Shown: in pieces, positions 7,874-15,572 of the stretch
Numbering within the stretch: position 1 is the stretch's first letter
How the letters are laid out: each line of letters begins with the position of its first letter
Origin: Natronobacterium texcoconense
GTDB taxonomy: Archaea; Halobacteriota; Halobacteria; Halobacteriales; Natrialbaceae
Assembly (NCBI RefSeq): GCF_900104065.1
Contig: NZ_FNLC01000001.1
Location: 124,001 to 188,000, forward strand
DNA: 64,000 nt
Direction of reading: 5' to 3'
Notes under the pieces: model-generated
Database searches by the model: none
What the model was told of the DNA's origin: nothing
What the model saw: the letters and a program-made list of their open reading frames with translations, nothing else
Program-made: the position numbers and the translations under genes

Positions 7874-9817
7874 TCAGTTTTCGTCGTAAATCCGATCGAC
7901 CCGATCCTCGAACCGCTCGAGGATGACGCGGCGTTTCTTCTTCATCGTCGGCGTCAGCATCTCGTTCTCCTCGGTGAACTCCTGTGGAACGAGTTCGAAT
8001 TGCTTGATCTTTTCGTACGACTCGAAGTCCTCGTTGACCCGGTCGACTTCCTCCTGGATGTACTCGTGGACGCGTTCGTCGTCACAGAGGTCTTCCGGAT
8101 CCTCGGGCAGATCGATTCCCTCCTCGTCAGCCCACTCGCGGACGTGTTCCGTGTTGGGGACGAGGAGTGCACCGATGAACTTCTCGTCGTTGCCGAGCAC
8201 CATCGCCTGTTCGACGACCTCGCTTGCCGCGAAGGCGTCCTCGAGCGGGCCGGGTGCGACGTTCTTCCCGGTCGAGAGGACGATGATCTGTTTGAGGCGG
8301 TCGCGGAACTCGACGTAGCCGTCGGGACGGAGATGGACGATGTCGCCGGTGCGGAACCAGCCATCCTCCGTGAACGCGCGATCGGTCGCGCTCGGTTTCT
8401 CCCAGTAGCCGTCGGTGACGTTCGGCCCCTTCGCGAGGAGTTCGCCGACCTCGCCGGGGTCGTCGAACGCATCCTGGTTTGCGACCGATTCGTCGATCCG
8501 AAGTTCGACGTCGGGCAGTGCCGGGCCGATCGTTCCGATCTGGGGTTCTTCGGGTGGGTTGACGGTGAGCACGGGCGCGGTCTCGGTCAGGCCGTACCCC
8601 TCGTAGATCGGCAGCCCCATCGCGTGATAGAGCGTACACAGTTCGGCCGAGAGGCTCCCGCCACCGCTGATCAGGATCTCGATGTTGCCACCCAGCGCCT
8701 CTCGAACCGTCGAGAAGACGAGTTTGTCCGCGAGTGCCTGTTTCGCCGAGAGGATCGGCCCCGGATCGTCGGCTTCCTGGTACTCGACGCCGACGTCGGT
8801 CGCCCAGTTGAAGATCCGCTCTTTGACCGGCGATTCGCTCGCCTGTTCGCGGATGGCGTCGTAGATCTTCTCGTAGACCCGTGGGACGCTCGTCGCCGTG
8901 TTCGGCTCGACGGCAGCGAAGTCCTCCTGGAGCGTGTCGGGATCTTCCGCATAGCCCACGCAGGCGCCGCTGGCGAACATCAGGAAGTGACCGGCTGTCC
9001 GCTCGAAGACGTGAGCCAGCGGCAGATACGAAACCGTCAGTGCGTCCTCGTCGATCGACGGCACGTCGTCGTCTCTATCCGGCCGCGGTGCCATCCGTTT
9101 TCGGATCTGGTTGACGTTCGCCCGGAAATTACCGTGTGTGAGCTGGACGCCCTTCGGCTGGCCCGTCGTTCCGCTCGTGTAAATCAGGCTCGCGAGATCG
9201 TCCATCTCGGGTTCGTCGACCCACCCCTGGTAGGCCTCGAGGTCGAAGGTGTCCTCACCGATCTCGTAGACGTCGGCCAGCGTGTAGACGTCGTCGCGGT
9301 CGTCGTACCCCTCGAGTTCGTCCATCGAGACGAAAAACTCGATGTCGAGGTCGTCTTCGACCTCGAGGACACGCTCTAGGACTTCCTCGTTCTCGACGAC
9401 TACGCCGTCGGCGTCGGGATCGTCGAGCAGGTAGCTGACTTGATCCGGGGAGGAGCTCTTGTAGACGGTCGTGATCACTGCGCCGGCCGTGAGCAGTGCA
9501 AAGTCCGTCTGCGCCCACTCCATCCGGGTGTTCGAGAAGATGCCGACGCGGTCGCCGGTTTCGACCCCCAGTTCGCGAAAGCCGGCCGCGAGATTGCGAA
9601 CGATGTCCCGCATCTCGGCGTAGGAGATAGTCCGGAACTCACCCGGTGCAGCGGCGGTCAGCACCGAGTCGGTCAGCGACCGCTCGTAGACACCCCCCTT
9701 GTACTTCTGGGCCGGACGGTTGGCGTTCCGCTCGGCCGCATTCTCGAACATTCGCCCGAGCGTCGTCTCACCGATTACCTCGTCGTCGTATTCTCGTTCG
9801 GCTTCCCGCCAGTTCAT
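7874..9817 (-). CDS. AMP-dependent long-chain acyl-CoA synthetase (FadD15-like), paralogue 2
   Basis: A 647-residue enzyme colinear with the gene at 5788-7758 and sharing long identical blocks, for example LIYTSGTTGQPKGVQLTH, the HVFERTAGHF region, YGLTETAPVL and STGKNVAPGPLEDAF. The ATG at 9817 is the family start; the longer frame to 9964 adds 49 unlikely residues and runs into the palindromic element region. The spacer to paralogue 1 is 115 bp and AT-rich, so each copy could have its own promoter. Divergence is concentrated in the C-terminal lid and in acidic loops, suggesting different chain-length preference or regulation. Reaction: fatty acid + ATP + CoA to acyl-CoA + AMP + pyrophosphate. 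Confidence 0.92.
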   Translation of the reverse strand: MNWREAEREYDDEVIGETTLGRMFENAAERNANRPAQKYKGGVYERSLTDSVLTAAAPGEFRTISYAEMRDIVRNLAAGFRELGVETGDRVGIFSNTRMEWAQTDFALLTAGAVITTVYKSSSPDQVSYLLDDPDADGVVVENEEVLERVLEVEDDLDIEFFVSMDELEGYDDRDDVYTLADVYEIGEDTFDLEAYQGWVDEPEMDDLASLIYTSGTTGQPKGVQLTHGNFRANVNQIRKRMAPRPDRDDDVPSIDEDALTVSYLPLAHVFERTAGHFLMFASGACVGYAEDPDTLQEDFAAVEPNTATSVPRVYEKIYDAIREQASESPVKERIFNWATDVGVEYQEADDPGPILSAKQALADKLVFSTVREALGGNIEILISGGGSLSAELCTLYHAMGLPIYEGYGLTETAPVLTVNPPEEPQIGTIGPALPDVELRIDESVANQDAFDDPGEVGELLAKGPNVTDGYWEKPSATDRAFTEDGWFRTGDIVHLRPDGYVEFRDRLKQIIVLSTGKNVAPGPLEDAFAASEVVEQAMVLGNDEKFIGALLVPNTEHVREWADEEGIDLPEDPEDLCDDERVHEYIQEEVDRVNEDFESYEKIKQFELVPQEFTEENEMLTPTMKKKRRVILERFEDRVDRIYDEN

Positions 9818-9953
9818 ATACTGTGTGAGGGAACCTCCCGTGCGATAAAACGTGGTGAAACGTGTTCCACCTGTACTCTCGTTTATTACCGGACGAAAGC
9901 CCGACGACGGTAGCGTGAGACGGAAATCAATCGTTTCGTGGAACGTCACAACT

Positions 9954-10035
9954 ATAGTAGCCACTGCAAGTCAATGCATGTCTGATCGCACGACGGCTGT
10001 GCGATCAGTGTGTAAATAGTTGCAGTTGTTACCGT
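9954..10035. repeat. 82-bp dispersed palindromic element, copy B
   Basis: Same length and architecture as 769-850: ATAGTA start (9954-9959), arms ACTGCAA (9963-9969) / TTGCAGT (10020-10026), and inner stem CTGATCGCAC (9982-9991) / GTGCGATCAG (9999-10008) with a 7-base loop. Relative to copy A, the A:T pair in the middle arm is C:G here and the C:G pair outside GATCGCAC is T:A here, so the pairing is preserved. It occupies the spacer upstream of the acyl-CoA synthetase at 9817 and downstream of the hydrolase stop at 10058. Confidence 0.85.
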
Positions 10036-10057
10036 AGCGACGAATGGTTTCCCCGGA

Positions 10058-10978
10058 CTACTCCGAATCGTCCAGATAGCCGAGCGCGCCACGAACGTTC
10101 AGTCTGGCCTCGGCACTGGCCTTGTGATCGCCCCACGTGTCGGCCATCTCCGTCGACGTCGCGAAGTGCTCGAGGACGGCCTCGTCGTCTGCGAGGTCTT
10201 CGCGTGTTTCCTCGACTGTCTCGACCCACTCCGAGAGAACGGTCGCGTACTCCTCGAGGGCCTCATCGAGGTCGTCGCCGACGTACCGTGGTCCGAAGTG
10301 CGTGTACAGTAAGACGTCGGGGTCGATCGTTTTCAGGGTCTCGAGATCCTCGAGACACTGCTCGAGGTCGAAATCGGACGGCGGCGAGGTCTCGACGATC
10401 CGTTCGCGGTCGGGAACCCAGATTCCTGCCGCGTCGCCGGTGAAGACCGCGTCGTTCGCGGGATCCTCGAAGACGACCTGGTGGAACGCGTGTCCCGGCG
10501 CAGCGTGGACGCGCAGTTCGTGGTCCTCGAGGTCGATTACGTCGCCGTCCTCGAGTTCGACGATGCGCTCTTCGGGGATCGGCTCCGGTTCGACGTAGTA
10601 CTGCCACTGCTCGCCGACGGCCGATTTCGTCCCTGCGACCAGCCGACCGGGGTCGGCAAGCAGGCTCGACCCTACTGCCGGAATACAGACGTCGGCGTTG
10701 GGACATGCCTCGGCGAGAAAGCCCGCGCCGCCGGCGTGATCGAGGTGGATGTGGGTCACGGCGATGACTGCGAGATCCTCGCGAGCGATGTCGAGTTCGT
10801 CCAGCGCCTCGAGAATCCGTTCGTGGTTGGTTCCGATCCCCGTCTCGACGACGGCGGGCCGATCCGCGTCGAGAATGTAGGCGGCACCGTAGCCGTTCGT
10901 ATCGTACATACCGGTGTCGACGTAGTAGAGGTCCGAACAGTCGCCGGCCGTCACTTCGGTGAGCGTACCGTCTTCCAT
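10058..10978 (-). CDS. metallo-beta-lactamase-fold hydrolase
   Basis: A 306-residue protein with the MBL zinc motif THIHLDHAGG (residues 75-84; His76, His78, Asp80, His81). Further metal ligands are probable in APGHAFHQ (about residue 160) and FTGDAAG (about 180), with a late His in LYTHFGPR. This gives a complete dinuclear site. Beta strands before the motif contain ETGIGTNHERILEAL, typical of glyoxalase-II/RNase-Z-like hydrolases. The C-terminal 80 residues form a helical extension. The substrate cannot be predicted; thioesters or lactones are common for this subgroup. It stands alone, with the palindromic element downstream. Confidence 0.88.
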   Translation of the reverse strand: MEDGTLTEVTAGDCSDLYYVDTGMYDTNGYGAAYILDADRPAVVETGIGTNHERILEALDELDIAREDLAVIAVTHIHLDHAGGAGFLAEACPNADVCIPAVGSSLLADPGRLVAGTKSAVGEQWQYYVEPEPIPEERIVELEDGDVIDLEDHELRVHAAPGHAFHQVVFEDPANDAVFTGDAAGIWVPDRERIVETSPPSDFDLEQCLEDLETLKTIDPDVLLYTHFGPRYVGDDLDEALEEYATVLSEWVETVEETREDLADDEAVLEHFATSTEMADTWGDHKASAEARLNVRGALGYLDDSE

Positions 10979-11026
10979 ACACCGATCAACCGATCGGCGA
11001 GGTAAAAGTTCTCGTGGTATCGGAAC

Positions 11027-11926
11027 TCAGTCTTCGGGGACGTCTTTCCACTCGCCAATACCCGACGGATCGAGGTGGACGTGTGCGTCGCCGACGTCCT
11101 CGAGGGCGCGCAGACGGTCGACGAGTTCGGATTCGATGTCGTGGGCCTGTCGGAACGGCATGTCGCCGTCGACCTCGACGTGGACCTCGACTTCGAGGAC
11201 GGTGCCGTCGTAGAAGACCGCGAGGTCGTGGACGCCCTCCACGTCGGGGTGGGATCGCAACGTTTCCGCGATCGTCGCTCGCTTCTCGGGGTCGGGCGCG
11301 GCACCGACCAGGTAGTCGAGGTTCTCGCGCCCGATCTCGACGCCCTGGTAGACGACCAGGATGCTGACCAGTCCGCCAGCGATCGGATCGAGCAGTGGCT
11401 GGCCGAGCAGGACGCCGACGATCCCGACGGCGGCGGCGATCGTCGTGTAGATGTCGTTCAGACAGTCGATCGCGAGCGCCTCGAGCGCGGTCGACCCGAG
11501 GTCGGCGTTGACGTACTCGGTGTAGCGATAGACGAGGTACATATCGACCATTGCAAACGCCAGCGCCGCGAGCAGGAGGGGGTTCGCCTCGGGCGGATCG
11601 AGGACGAGCAGCCCCTGGACGGACTCGTACAGCAGCGACAGTCCGAGCACGGCGAGGACGGCCCCGACGAACAGCGCCGTCAGGGGTTCGATCCGGTCGT
11701 GGCCGTGCGGATGTGTGTCGTCCGGTTCGTCGTAGGCACTCTTTCCCCAGACGAGGACGACCACGCTCGAGATCAGGTCCGCGACGGAGTGAGCCGCGTC
11801 CGCGAGCAGAGCGACGCTGCCGAAAACCAGGCCGGCAGCGCCCTCGACGACGATCTTCGCGGCGTTACCGAGAACGTTCACCCACGCTGCCCGCGCGAAC
11901 CCGGTCCTCCCGTCGCGGTCGACCAT
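11027..11926 (-). CDS. cation diffusion facilitator (CDF) family metal efflux transporter
   Basis: A 299-residue protein starting at the ATG at 11926 (MVDRDGRTGF). The longer frame to 11989 is rejected because it would run through an upstream palindrome. The metal site motif in TM2 is DAAHSVAD (residues 43-50, HxxxD type). A second His/Asp set, DDTHPHGHDRIEP, lies in the loop before TM3. Six membrane segments are followed by a cytoplasmic ferredoxin-like domain of about 90 residues with repeated VEVHVEVDGD. It exports Zn, Mn, Fe or Co in exchange for protons; the metal is not determinable. An inverted repeat GTTTAGA-5-TCTAAAC lies 7 bases upstream of the start, suggesting control by a metal-responsive repressor. 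Confidence 0.92.
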   Translation of the reverse strand: MVDRDGRTGFARAAWVNVLGNAAKIVVEGAAGLVFGSVALLADAAHSVADLISSVVVLVWGKSAYDEPDDTHPHGHDRIEPLTALFVGAVLAVLGLSLLYESVQGLLVLDPPEANPLLLAALAFAMVDMYLVYRYTEYVNADLGSTALEALAIDCLNDIYTTIAAAVGIVGVLLGQPLLDPIAGGLVSILVVYQGVEIGRENLDYLVGAAPDPEKRATIAETLRSHPDVEGVHDLAVFYDGTVLEVEVHVEVDGDMPFRQAHDIESELVDRLRALEDVGDAHVHLDPSGIGEWKDVPED

Positions 11927-11932
11927 GAGTTG

Positions 11933-11951
11933 GTTTAGAGAGAGTCTAAAC
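11933..11951. promoter_or_regulatory. inverted repeat, probable operator of the CDF transporter gene
   Basis: GTTTAGA (11933-11939) and TCTAAAC (11945-11951) form a perfect seven-base inverted repeat separated by GAGAG, 7-25 bases upstream of the CDF start. A related TTAGA/TCTAA pair occurs at 14158-14171 before the MgtE unit. The TTAGa/tCTAA character resembles sites of DtxR/MntR-class regulators; that assignment is inferred. Confidence 0.6.
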
Positions 11952-12036
11952 TTGTGTCTTTCCCTATACGAACGGGCCCGGTTCCGCAATCCTCATGGCG
12001 ATCCTGTTAGAATTGTGGGCTAACGCGCTCGACGCC

Positions 12037-12105
12037 GGGCGATGGGGCCCGCCCGATCCAACTGCCGCGCTCGCACGACCTCGTGGGCGGCTGACGGTCC
12101 CTGTC
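12037..12105 (+). ncRNA. fluoride riboswitch (crcB motif)
   Basis: The segment begins GGGCGATGGGGCCCGCCC (12037-12054), continues through AACTGCC (12060-12066), and closes with GGCTGACGGTCCCTG (12089-12103). This matches the crcB-motif layout known from the Thermotoga petrophila fluoride riboswitch: stem 1, the AACTGCC bulge, the GGCTGA segment, and a pseudoknot. Here GGGGCC (12043-12048) can pair with GGTCCC (12096-12101). Between the conserved blocks is an extra hairpin CACG/CGTG (about 12074-12085). The element ends 12 bases before the ATG of the first fluC gene, so fluoride should control expression of the channel pair. It also explains why the start is 12118 and not 11995. Confidence 0.9.
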
Positions 12106-12117
12106 TACCAGTCAGCT

Positions 12118-12531
12118 ATGGCAACGGACCACCCACTCGTTCGACTCGAGACGCTCGCACTGATCGCCATCGGCGGGTTCGCCGGTTCGAACCTCCGCTT
12201 TTTCACGCTCGGCGTGTTCGGCGAGATTCCGGCCGTGTTGCTCGTCAACGTCCTCGGCAGTTTCGCGCTCGGCTTCCTGGTCTACGAGGCCGAGTACGCG
12301 GGGCTCGTCGGGAAACAGTCGCGGGTCGTCTTCACGACCGGCTTTCTCTCCTCGCTGACGACCTACAGTACGTTCGCGGTCCAGACCGCTACCGCTGGGG
12401 ACCCACTGGCCGTGCTCGTCATCGTCGCCGGTAACTACGGTCTCGGCTTCACGGCCGTCATCGCGAGTCGGTCGGTCGCGCGTCGCGTCACTGCCGGCAC
12501 CCGGTCGGCTCCCGGAGGTGAGACGGCGTGA
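12118..12531 (+). CDS. crcB: fluoride channel subunit FluC/CrcB 1
   Basis: A 137-residue four-helix membrane protein. Family motifs are visible: GGFAGSNLRF in helix 1, NVLGSFALGF in helix 2 (the conserved Asn lines the fluoride path), and TTGFLSSLTTYSTFAVQ in helix 3 with the Na+-site break and polar track. FluC exports fluoride passively and protects enolase and pyrophosphatase. The gene overlaps the next crcB by four bases; the two are only moderately similar. This fits a heterodimeric dual-topology pair, as described for organisms with two adjacent crcB genes. The ATG lies 12 bases after the fluoride riboswitch. Confidence 0.95.
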   Translation: MATDHPLVRLETLALIAIGGFAGSNLRFFTLGVFGEIPAVLLVNVLGSFALGFLVYEAEYAGLVGKQSRVVFTTGFLSSLTTYSTFAVQTATAGDPLAVLVIVAGNYGLGFTAVIASRSVARRVTAGTRSAPGGETA

Positions 12532-12932
12532 GCGTCGCCGCCTCGCCGCTGCTCGCCGACGCACTCGCGGTCACGTTCGACCCCGAACCCGCACACCTCG
12601 TCGGCACCGGCGGCGCCATCGGCGCACTGTTGCGCCACTGGGTCTACCTGCAGTTCTCGAGCGAGGAGTTCCCGTGGCCGACGCTCGCGGTGAACGTGAT
12701 CGGCAGTTTCGTCTTCGGGCTGGCAATCTTCGCCGGTGCGGGCGAGTCGGCGATCCAGTTGATCGGCATCGGTGCCTGTGGCTCCTTTACTACGTTCTCG
12801 TCGTTCTCCGTCGAGACCGTCCAGCTGTACGAACGCGGCGACCGGCTGCGTGCGGTCGTAAACGCCGCCGCGAACCTGCTCGTCTCGCTCGCGGCGATCG
12901 GGCTCGCGTGGGGGATCGTCGCCGTCGTCTAA
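12528..12932 (+). CDS. crcB: fluoride channel subunit FluC/CrcB 2
   Basis: A 134-residue partner of the preceding gene, starting at a GTG within the four-base overlap GTGA. Motifs: GGAIGALLRHW (helix 1), NVIGSFVFGLA (helix 2), GACGSFTTFSSFSVET (helix 3), then a fourth helix AANLLVSLAAIGLAWG. Its N-terminus is about 15 residues longer than that of partner 1, which suits an inverted orientation in the membrane. The overlap implies translational coupling and equal production of both halves under the riboswitch. It is convergent with the MgtE gene, whose stop is 17 bases away. Confidence 0.95.
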   Translation: MSVAASPLLADALAVTFDPEPAHLVGTGGAIGALLRHWVYLQFSSEEFPWPTLAVNVIGSFVFGLAIFAGAGESAIQLIGIGACGSFTTFSSFSVETVQLYERGDRLRAVVNAAANLLVSLAAIGLAWGIVAVV

Positions 12933-12948
12933 AAAACGGGCTCCGGAA

Positions 12949-13989
12949 CTACAGCAGTTCCGCGAGCAAGATTGCTGCCAGTCCGAAGTAGATCAACAGT
13001 GCGGTGACGTCCTTGACCGTCGTGATCAGCGGGTCGGATGCGGCGGCCGGGTCGAAGCCCAGTTTGTTCATGAGCCAGGGGATCACGTAGCCGACGATCG
13101 ACGCGACCACACAGACCGTGACGAGGCCGACGAAGACGACCAGCGCCAGCTCGAACGCGTACGGCTCGTTCATCTGCCAGACGTACGCAGCCGAGGCACC
13201 GATACCGCCGATGATCAGGCCGATCAGTAGACCGATCAGCCCCTCGCGGGCGAAGTGACGCATCGCGTTCCGGTCGTCGATCTGTCCCAGCGCCAGCCCA
13301 CGGACGAAGATGGTCGACGCCTGCGTACCGACGTTACCGCCCATGTCCATGATCACCGGGACGAAGAACGCAAGCGCGACGACGCCCTCGAGCGTTTCCT
13401 CGTGATGTTCGATCACGCCACCAGCGAGCAGCCCGCCCGCCAGCGCGACGATGAGCCACGGCAGTCGCAGCCGGAGGATACGCGGAATCGAGGACTCGAG
13501 GATCGCCGTGCTTCGGGACTGCTCGATGTCGGCGAAGGAAAAGCCCGCGCTCTTGAGGATGTCCTCGGTCGCCTCCTCTTCGACGACCTCGATCATGTCG
13601 TCGGTCCGGAGGACGCCGACGAGGACGCCGTCGTCGTCGACGACGGGCATCGCGGGGAAGTCCCGATCGACGATCTCGTCGACAGCGAACTCGGGGTCGG
13701 CGTCGGCGTTGATCGTCACGAGGTCGGTGACCATGTGGTCCTCGACGACGTCGTCCTCGGGAGCGTTGAGCAGTTCCCGGAGGGACATGACGCCGACGAG
13801 TCGCCCCGCGTTGTCGGTGACGTAGAGGTAGTAAACGGTCGTTTCCTCGGCGGTCGGTTCGAACTTGCGGAACTCTTCGATTGCCGGCCCGACGAACGTC
13901 TCCTGGGTGACGGCGACGTACTCGTCGTCGGTGAGTTCGCCGGCGCGATCCGCGTGGAACTCGAGGTCGCGGCCGCTAGCAGCCCCCAT
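12949..13989 (-). CDS. mgtE: MgtE-type magnesium/divalent cation transporter with CBS pair
   Basis: A 346-residue protein from the ATG at 13989, which is preceded by an AGGTGA Shine-Dalgarno six bases upstream. Two CBS domains occupy about residues 40-155 (YLYVTDNAGRLVGVMSLREL; VVDDDGVLVGVLRTDDMIEV). Five membrane helices follow, with the MgtE signature VIMDMGGNVGTQAS (about residue 215) whose Asp lines the Mg2+ pore. The superhelical MgtE_N regulatory domain of bacterial MgtE is almost absent, only about 35 residues preceding the CBS pair. CBS domains normally sense cytosolic Mg2+ and gate the pore. A 55-codon frame overlaps its start, and a TTAGA/TCTAA inverted repeat lies further upstream. 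Confidence 0.93.
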   Translation of the reverse strand: MGAASGRDLEFHADRAGELTDDEYVAVTQETFVGPAIEEFRKFEPTAEETTVYYLYVTDNAGRLVGVMSLRELLNAPEDDVVEDHMVTDLVTINADADPEFAVDEIVDRDFPAMPVVDDDGVLVGVLRTDDMIEVVEEEATEDILKSAGFSFADIEQSRSTAILESSIPRILRLRLPWLIVALAGGLLAGGVIEHHEETLEGVVALAFFVPVIMDMGGNVGTQASTIFVRGLALGQIDDRNAMRHFAREGLIGLLIGLIIGGIGASAAYVWQMNEPYAFELALVVFVGLVTVCVVASIVGYVIPWLMNKLGFDPAAASDPLITTVKDVTALLIYFGLAAILLAELL

Positions 13990-14143
13990 AGGTCTCACCT
14001 CGTACGTGCGACCGGATGACGCCTGCGAACTCGCCCTCGAGAAGGTCGAGAATCAGTTCCTCGAGCGTCGGAAGCCGCTCGCGAGCACGCTCGTTGATTG
14101 CCGTATCGATTCGAAGTCCACTGCTGTGGTTAGTGTCCAGCAT
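13976..14143 (-). CDS. putative 55-residue small protein coupled to mgtE
   Basis: A frame on the minus strand from the ATG at 14143 to a stop at 13976, overlapping the mgtE start by 14 bases. The product is acidic and helical (for example LPTLEELILDLLEGEFAGV) with haloarchaeal codon preferences (GAG, CTC, GAC). The TTAGA/TCTAA inverted repeat lies 15 bases upstream of its ATG, as at the CDF gene, which supports it as the first gene of the mgtE transcript. It could supply part of the missing N-terminal regulatory region in trans, or be a coupling leader. No family recognised. Confidence 0.45.
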   Translation of the reverse strand: MLDTNHSSGLRIDTAINERARERLPTLEELILDLLEGEFAGVIRSHVRGETYGGC

Positions 14144-14157
14144 ACAGACGCAATTCT

Positions 14158-14171
14158 TTAGACGTCTCTAA
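14158..14171. promoter_or_regulatory. TTAGA/TCTAA inverted repeat upstream of the mgtE unit
   Basis: TTAGA (14158-14162) and TCTAA (14167-14171) with a four-base spacer, followed by an overlapping CTAATTAG palindrome (14168-14175). It lies 15 bases before the small frame at 14143. The half-site is the same as in the CDF upstream repeat, but the spacer is one base shorter. Proposed metal-regulator operator. Confidence 0.5.
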
Positions 14172-14327
14172 TTAGGATTTTCCTTTGTGACTAACACTGG
14201 ATTTAATTCACATGAGGGTCGTTCACATAACTGTCGCCTCCGTTTTATTTCGACCCGGCAACAGTTTCGGGGATCGGTAGTTCCGTCAGTCCCACACGTT
14301 TAACAGGACACTGAGTGATGGTCTGAT

Positions 14328-14897
14328 ATGAGCGTTCGGCGCGACTTCTGGTCGATCTATCGCGAGGCACTCCCGATCCTACTGATCGCACTCGGCGGCG
14401 GACTCTTTGCCGGGTTAGTGCTCGAGGGCATCCTCGAGAGCGTCGAGCGGTTCCCAGGGTTGCTCGTGATGGTCCCCGTCTTCCTCGCGACCCGGGGGAA
14501 CGTCTACGGCGCGCTCGGCGGTCGCATCTCGAGTGGACTTCACCAGGGACTGCTCGAGCCACGTTTCGAGCGGAACGAACGGCTCGTCAACGCAGTTCTC
14601 GCCTCGTTCATCAACGGAATCGGCATCTCGATCGTCATCGGCGTCGTCACCTGGCTCGCCTTGCTGGTGATCGGCTGGGAGGTTGCGGCGCTGTACGAAC
14701 TGGTCGGCATCATGTTGATCGCTGGTGTTCTAACGTCGGTCGTCCTCATCTTCGGCCTGCTCGCGCTGATTTTCGCGGGCTACAAGTACGGCTACGACCC
14801 CGACAACCTCGTCGGTCCGATCGTCACCACGCTCGGCGACATCTTCGGGATGCTCTTTATGCTGTTCGCGATCACCTTCGTGGAGGTGCTCGTCTGA
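14328..14897 (+). CDS. MgtE-like membrane-domain protein, half A (SLC41-like pair)
   Basis: A 189-residue protein with five predicted membrane helices, corresponding to the MgtE membrane domain without CBS or N domains. At the position of the MgtE pore signature it has MVPVFLATRGNVYGALGGRISSGL, so the acidic DMGGN residue is replaced by ATRGN. Helix 5 contains DPDNLVGPIVTTLGDIFGMLF, the expected final-helix sequence with Asp residues. The stop codon is immediately followed by the start of half B. Two tandem MgtE domains of this kind form one polypeptide in eukaryotic SLC41 Mg2+ carriers; here they are separate genes, presumably forming a heterodimer. Confidence 0.88.
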   Translation: MSVRRDFWSIYREALPILLIALGGGLFAGLVLEGILESVERFPGLLVMVPVFLATRGNVYGALGGRISSGLHQGLLEPRFERNERLVNAVLASFINGIGISIVIGVVTWLALLVIGWEVAALYELVGIMLIAGVLTSVVLIFGLLALIFAGYKYGYDPDNLVGPIVTTLGDIFGMLFMLFAITFVEVLV

Positions 14898-15476
14898 ATG
14901 GTCGTCACGCAGGGTTCGCTCGGGACGTGGAACTGGAAGTCGATCGTCAGCAACATGTTCCCGCTGCTCGTCGTCCTCTCGATCATCGTCCTCTGGGCGG
15001 GGATCACCCTCGAGGGCGCCGAGGCAATGTTAGAGCAGTACGCCATCCTCGCGGTGATGGTGCCGACGATGGTCGACATGGGCGGAAACCTCGGCGCAAT
15101 CTTGAGTTCGCGACTCTCGACGCGGTTCCACCTGGGGACGACGGAACTCGACCCGACCGACCGCGTGCTGTGGGCGAACGTGGGTGCGATCCTCGCGCTC
15201 GCGGCGACGATCTTCACGGCGCTTGCGATCGGTGCCTACGCGCTGGGGATCGTCATCGGGTCGCCGCTGCCGCTTGCGACCTTGCTTCTCATCTCGCTGG
15301 TCAGCGGGATGTCGGTCGCAGTCATCGCGATCGTCTTCAGTTTCGCAGCGACCTACGGTTCGTATCGGATGGGGATCGACCCCGACGACACGACGATCCC
15401 GATCGTCACCAACGTCGTCGACGTCTTCGGGATGGTCATCTTTATCGGCGTCTCCGCGGTCGTACTCGGATTCTAA
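14898..15476 (+). CDS. MgtE-like membrane-domain protein, half B (SLC41-like pair)
   Basis: A 192-residue five-helix MgtE membrane domain whose ATG directly follows the stop of half A. It keeps the pore signature MVDMGGNLGAILSSRLS and the helix-5 segment DPDDTTIPIVTNVVDVFGM. The intact DMGGN here and its loss in half A suggest functional asymmetry, with this subunit contributing the acidic pore residue. No CBS domain is present, so control must differ from the mgtE gene at 12949-13989. Predicted role: Mg2+ or other divalent cation transport across the cytoplasmic membrane. Confidence 0.9.
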   Translation: MVVTQGSLGTWNWKSIVSNMFPLLVVLSIIVLWAGITLEGAEAMLEQYAILAVMVPTMVDMGGNLGAILSSRLSTRFHLGTTELDPTDRVLWANVGAILALAATIFTALAIGAYALGIVIGSPLPLATLLLISLVSGMSVAVIAIVFSFAATYGSYRMGIDPDDTTIPIVTNVVDVFGMVIFIGVSAVVLGF

Positions 15477-15572
15477 ATCCCCGTCATCCTCCCGTCATAC
15501 TGTCGTCTGACGCAGTCTCAGGGCTCGAGTGTCTGACTGAGGTTCAAGTAGTCCGGTGTTGCCGTCGTGGGT

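Noticed and set aside
5620-9379. Long plus-strand frames (384 and 503 codons) opposite the acyl-CoA synthetases
   Set aside because: Antisense shadows of the two synthetase genes.
11995-12117. Extended start of the first fluC gene at 11995
   Set aside because: The extension is the fluoride riboswitch and upstream leader, not conserved protein sequence.
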